Positions 63,249 through 64,000 of a stretch of DNA of 64,000 nt are shown here, piece after piece (position 1 is the stretch's first letter; every line of letters starts with the position of its first letter). This stretch comes from Bosea sp. 685. GTDB lineage: Bacteria; Pseudomonadota; Alphaproteobacteria; Rhizobiales; Beijerinckiaceae. Under the pieces are notes generated by a model that was not told where the DNA came from, made no database searches, and saw only the letters and a list, made by a program, of their open reading frames with translations. The stretch is from positions 2,356,001 to 2,420,000 of the forward strand of contig NZ_CP134779.1 in the NCBI RefSeq assembly GCF_031884435.1. Direction: 5' to 3'. Position numbers and translations under genes: made by a program.

Positions 63249-63339
63249 CGAGCTGAGATCGAGCTTGCGCGTCATCGTTCCGGCTGGAGGCGAAGCAGGG
63301 GTTGCTGAATCGATTCAAGATGATGCGCGATTTACTTAA

Positions 63340-63672
63340 TCAGGCGTATTCGGGCCTGCGCGGCGTGAAGACGTCGAGATTGATCACGGGCTCGTCGCCG
63401 ACGACCTCGCCCCAATGCTCGACATTGGCCGGCACGACTAGGAGCGAGCCCGGCCCCAGGAGATGTTCCTCGCCGCCGACGACGAAGCGGATCGTGCCGC
63501 TGACGATATAGGCGATCTGCTCATGCGGGTGGCTGTGGGGCTTGGGCTCGTGGCCGGGCATCAGCTTGTGCAACGCCAATGTCGCGGCGCTGCCCGAAAA
63601 GGCCTTGCGCTCTACGCCCGGGCGCACCGGCGTCCAGGGGAGCTGGCTCCAGTCGATCTTGTGGATGTCCAT
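63340..63672 (-). CDS. Cupin domain protein
   Basis: A 110-residue single cupin. Motif 1 carries the metal histidines in HSHPHEQIAYIVSG, motif 2 is GSLLVVPANVEHWGE. It starts at MDIHKIDWSQLPW; an upstream 15-codon extension is open. Such small cupins accompany branched-chain-type ABC importers and are often metal-dependent isomerases, dioxygenases or of unknown function. The permease gene on the same strand ends 42 bases before it. Confidence 0.9.
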   Translation of the reverse strand: MDIHKIDWSQLPWTPVRPGVERKAFSGSAATLALHKLMPGHEPKPHSHPHEQIAYIVSGTIRFVVGGEEHLLGPGSLLVVPANVEHWGEVVGDEPVINLDVFTPRRPEYA

Positions 63673-63713
63673 GACTTGTCTCCTGTCGTGATAGGCGGGC
63701 TCACTTGGCCGCC

Positions 63714-64000
63714 TCACTTGGCCGCGCCGAGAATTCCCGATGGGCGGATGAAGAGGAACAGCAGCAGCACCGACAAGGCCGCGACGGTCTTGAGGCCGGC
63801 GCCGAAGACGACGATGGCGAGCGCCTGCATCAGGCCGAGCAGCAGCCCGCCGAGAAAGGCCCCGAAAGGACGCCCGAAGCCGCCGACGATCGCGGCGATG
63901 AAGCCGCTGATGGCGAAGGGCACGCCGACATTGAAGGCGGTGTACTGTGTCGGCGTGATCAGGATGCCGGCGATGGCGCCGAGCGCGGCGCTGAGCGCGA
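63714..64000 (-). CDS. Branched-chain amino-acid-type ABC permease (LivH), 3' part only
   Basis: The frame stays open to the window edge, so this is the last ~94 residues of a permease. AFNVGVPFAISGFIAAIVGGFGRPFGAFLGGLLLGLMQ and the terminal LLFLFIRPSGILG are characteristic of LivH-like inner-membrane proteins. The rest of the importer should lie to the right of the window. An apparent GTG start at 63923 is internal. Confidence 0.88.
   Translation of the reverse strand, partial: ALSAALGAIAGILITPTQYTAFNVGVPFAISGFIAAIVGGFGRPFGAFLGGLLLGLMQALAIVVFGAGLKTVAALSVLLLFLFIRPSGILGAAK

Overview
The window is high-GC and gene-dense. It has no rRNA, tRNA, CRISPR array, transposase or phage gene that I can recognise. 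Protein types and intergenic repeats point to an alphaproteobacterium of the Hyphomicrobiales; a soil or plant-associated Bosea- or Bradyrhizobium-like genome is my best guess, by inference only. Almost everything is a small-molecule uptake or catabolism cassette with its own regulator.

Layout. 124-6379: an acyl-CoA/aldolase set (DUF993 aldolase, MaoC dehydratase, SDR, divergent CoA-transferase and crotonase, TIM-barrel isomerase). 6452-8218: a TfoX-N protein and an Fsr-like MFS exporter. 8401-13242: a polar amino-acid ABC importer with an XRE-cupin regulator and an octopine/nopaline-dehydrogenase-like enzyme; two matching palindromes (8320-8335, 11108-11123) suggest one regulon. 20003 down to 13303 (minus): an SsuABC-type importer with an aldehyde dehydrogenase and a ThDP enzyme, divergent from a LysR gene that seems to start at ATC. 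23592 down to 21155 (minus): an MFS protein and a 4,5-dihydroxyphthalate-decarboxylase-like protein.

35177 down to 23696 (minus) is an 11.5-kb run of eleven closely spaced genes: HpcH/HpaI aldolase, DUF1537 four-carbon acid sugar kinase, PdxA2-type dehydrogenase, iron alcohol dehydrogenase, FAD-linked oxidase, tripartite-tricarboxylate-transporter binding protein, sialidase-like protein, ABC ATPase, ABC permease (apparently frameshifted), ABC binding protein and SDR. A divergent GntR/FCD regulator faces it, and a palindrome overlaps the predicted -35 box. This is the best candidate for an undescribed catabolic system.

36154-46101: a LacI gene bracketed by two ~100-bp inverted repeats, then a CUT1 sugar ABC importer with a clear promoter and LacI-type operator, then two TIM-barrel isomerase/Gfo-Idh-MocA dehydrogenase pairs, a set typical of keto-sugar or inositol-like catabolism. 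46118-47785: a TetR regulator and a DUF3313 lipoprotein. 52149 down to 47889 (minus): a second GltIJKL-type importer with a class-V aminotransferase, divergent from a LysR. 53505-57540: flavin reductase, Rrf2 regulator, nitroreductase and LLM flavin monooxygenase, suggesting two-component flavin-dependent oxidation. 57616-63182: AraC regulator, TonB-dependent receptor, esterase and periplasmic binding protein, a ferric-siderophore uptake set without its inner-membrane permease. 63340-64000: a cupin and the 3' end of a LivH/LivM-type permease cut by the window edge.

Many neighbouring genes overlap by ATGA, GTGA or TGATG, so translational coupling is common. Starts were moved to internal codons where the family N-terminus, a Shine-Dalgarno sequence or a stop/start overlap supported it.
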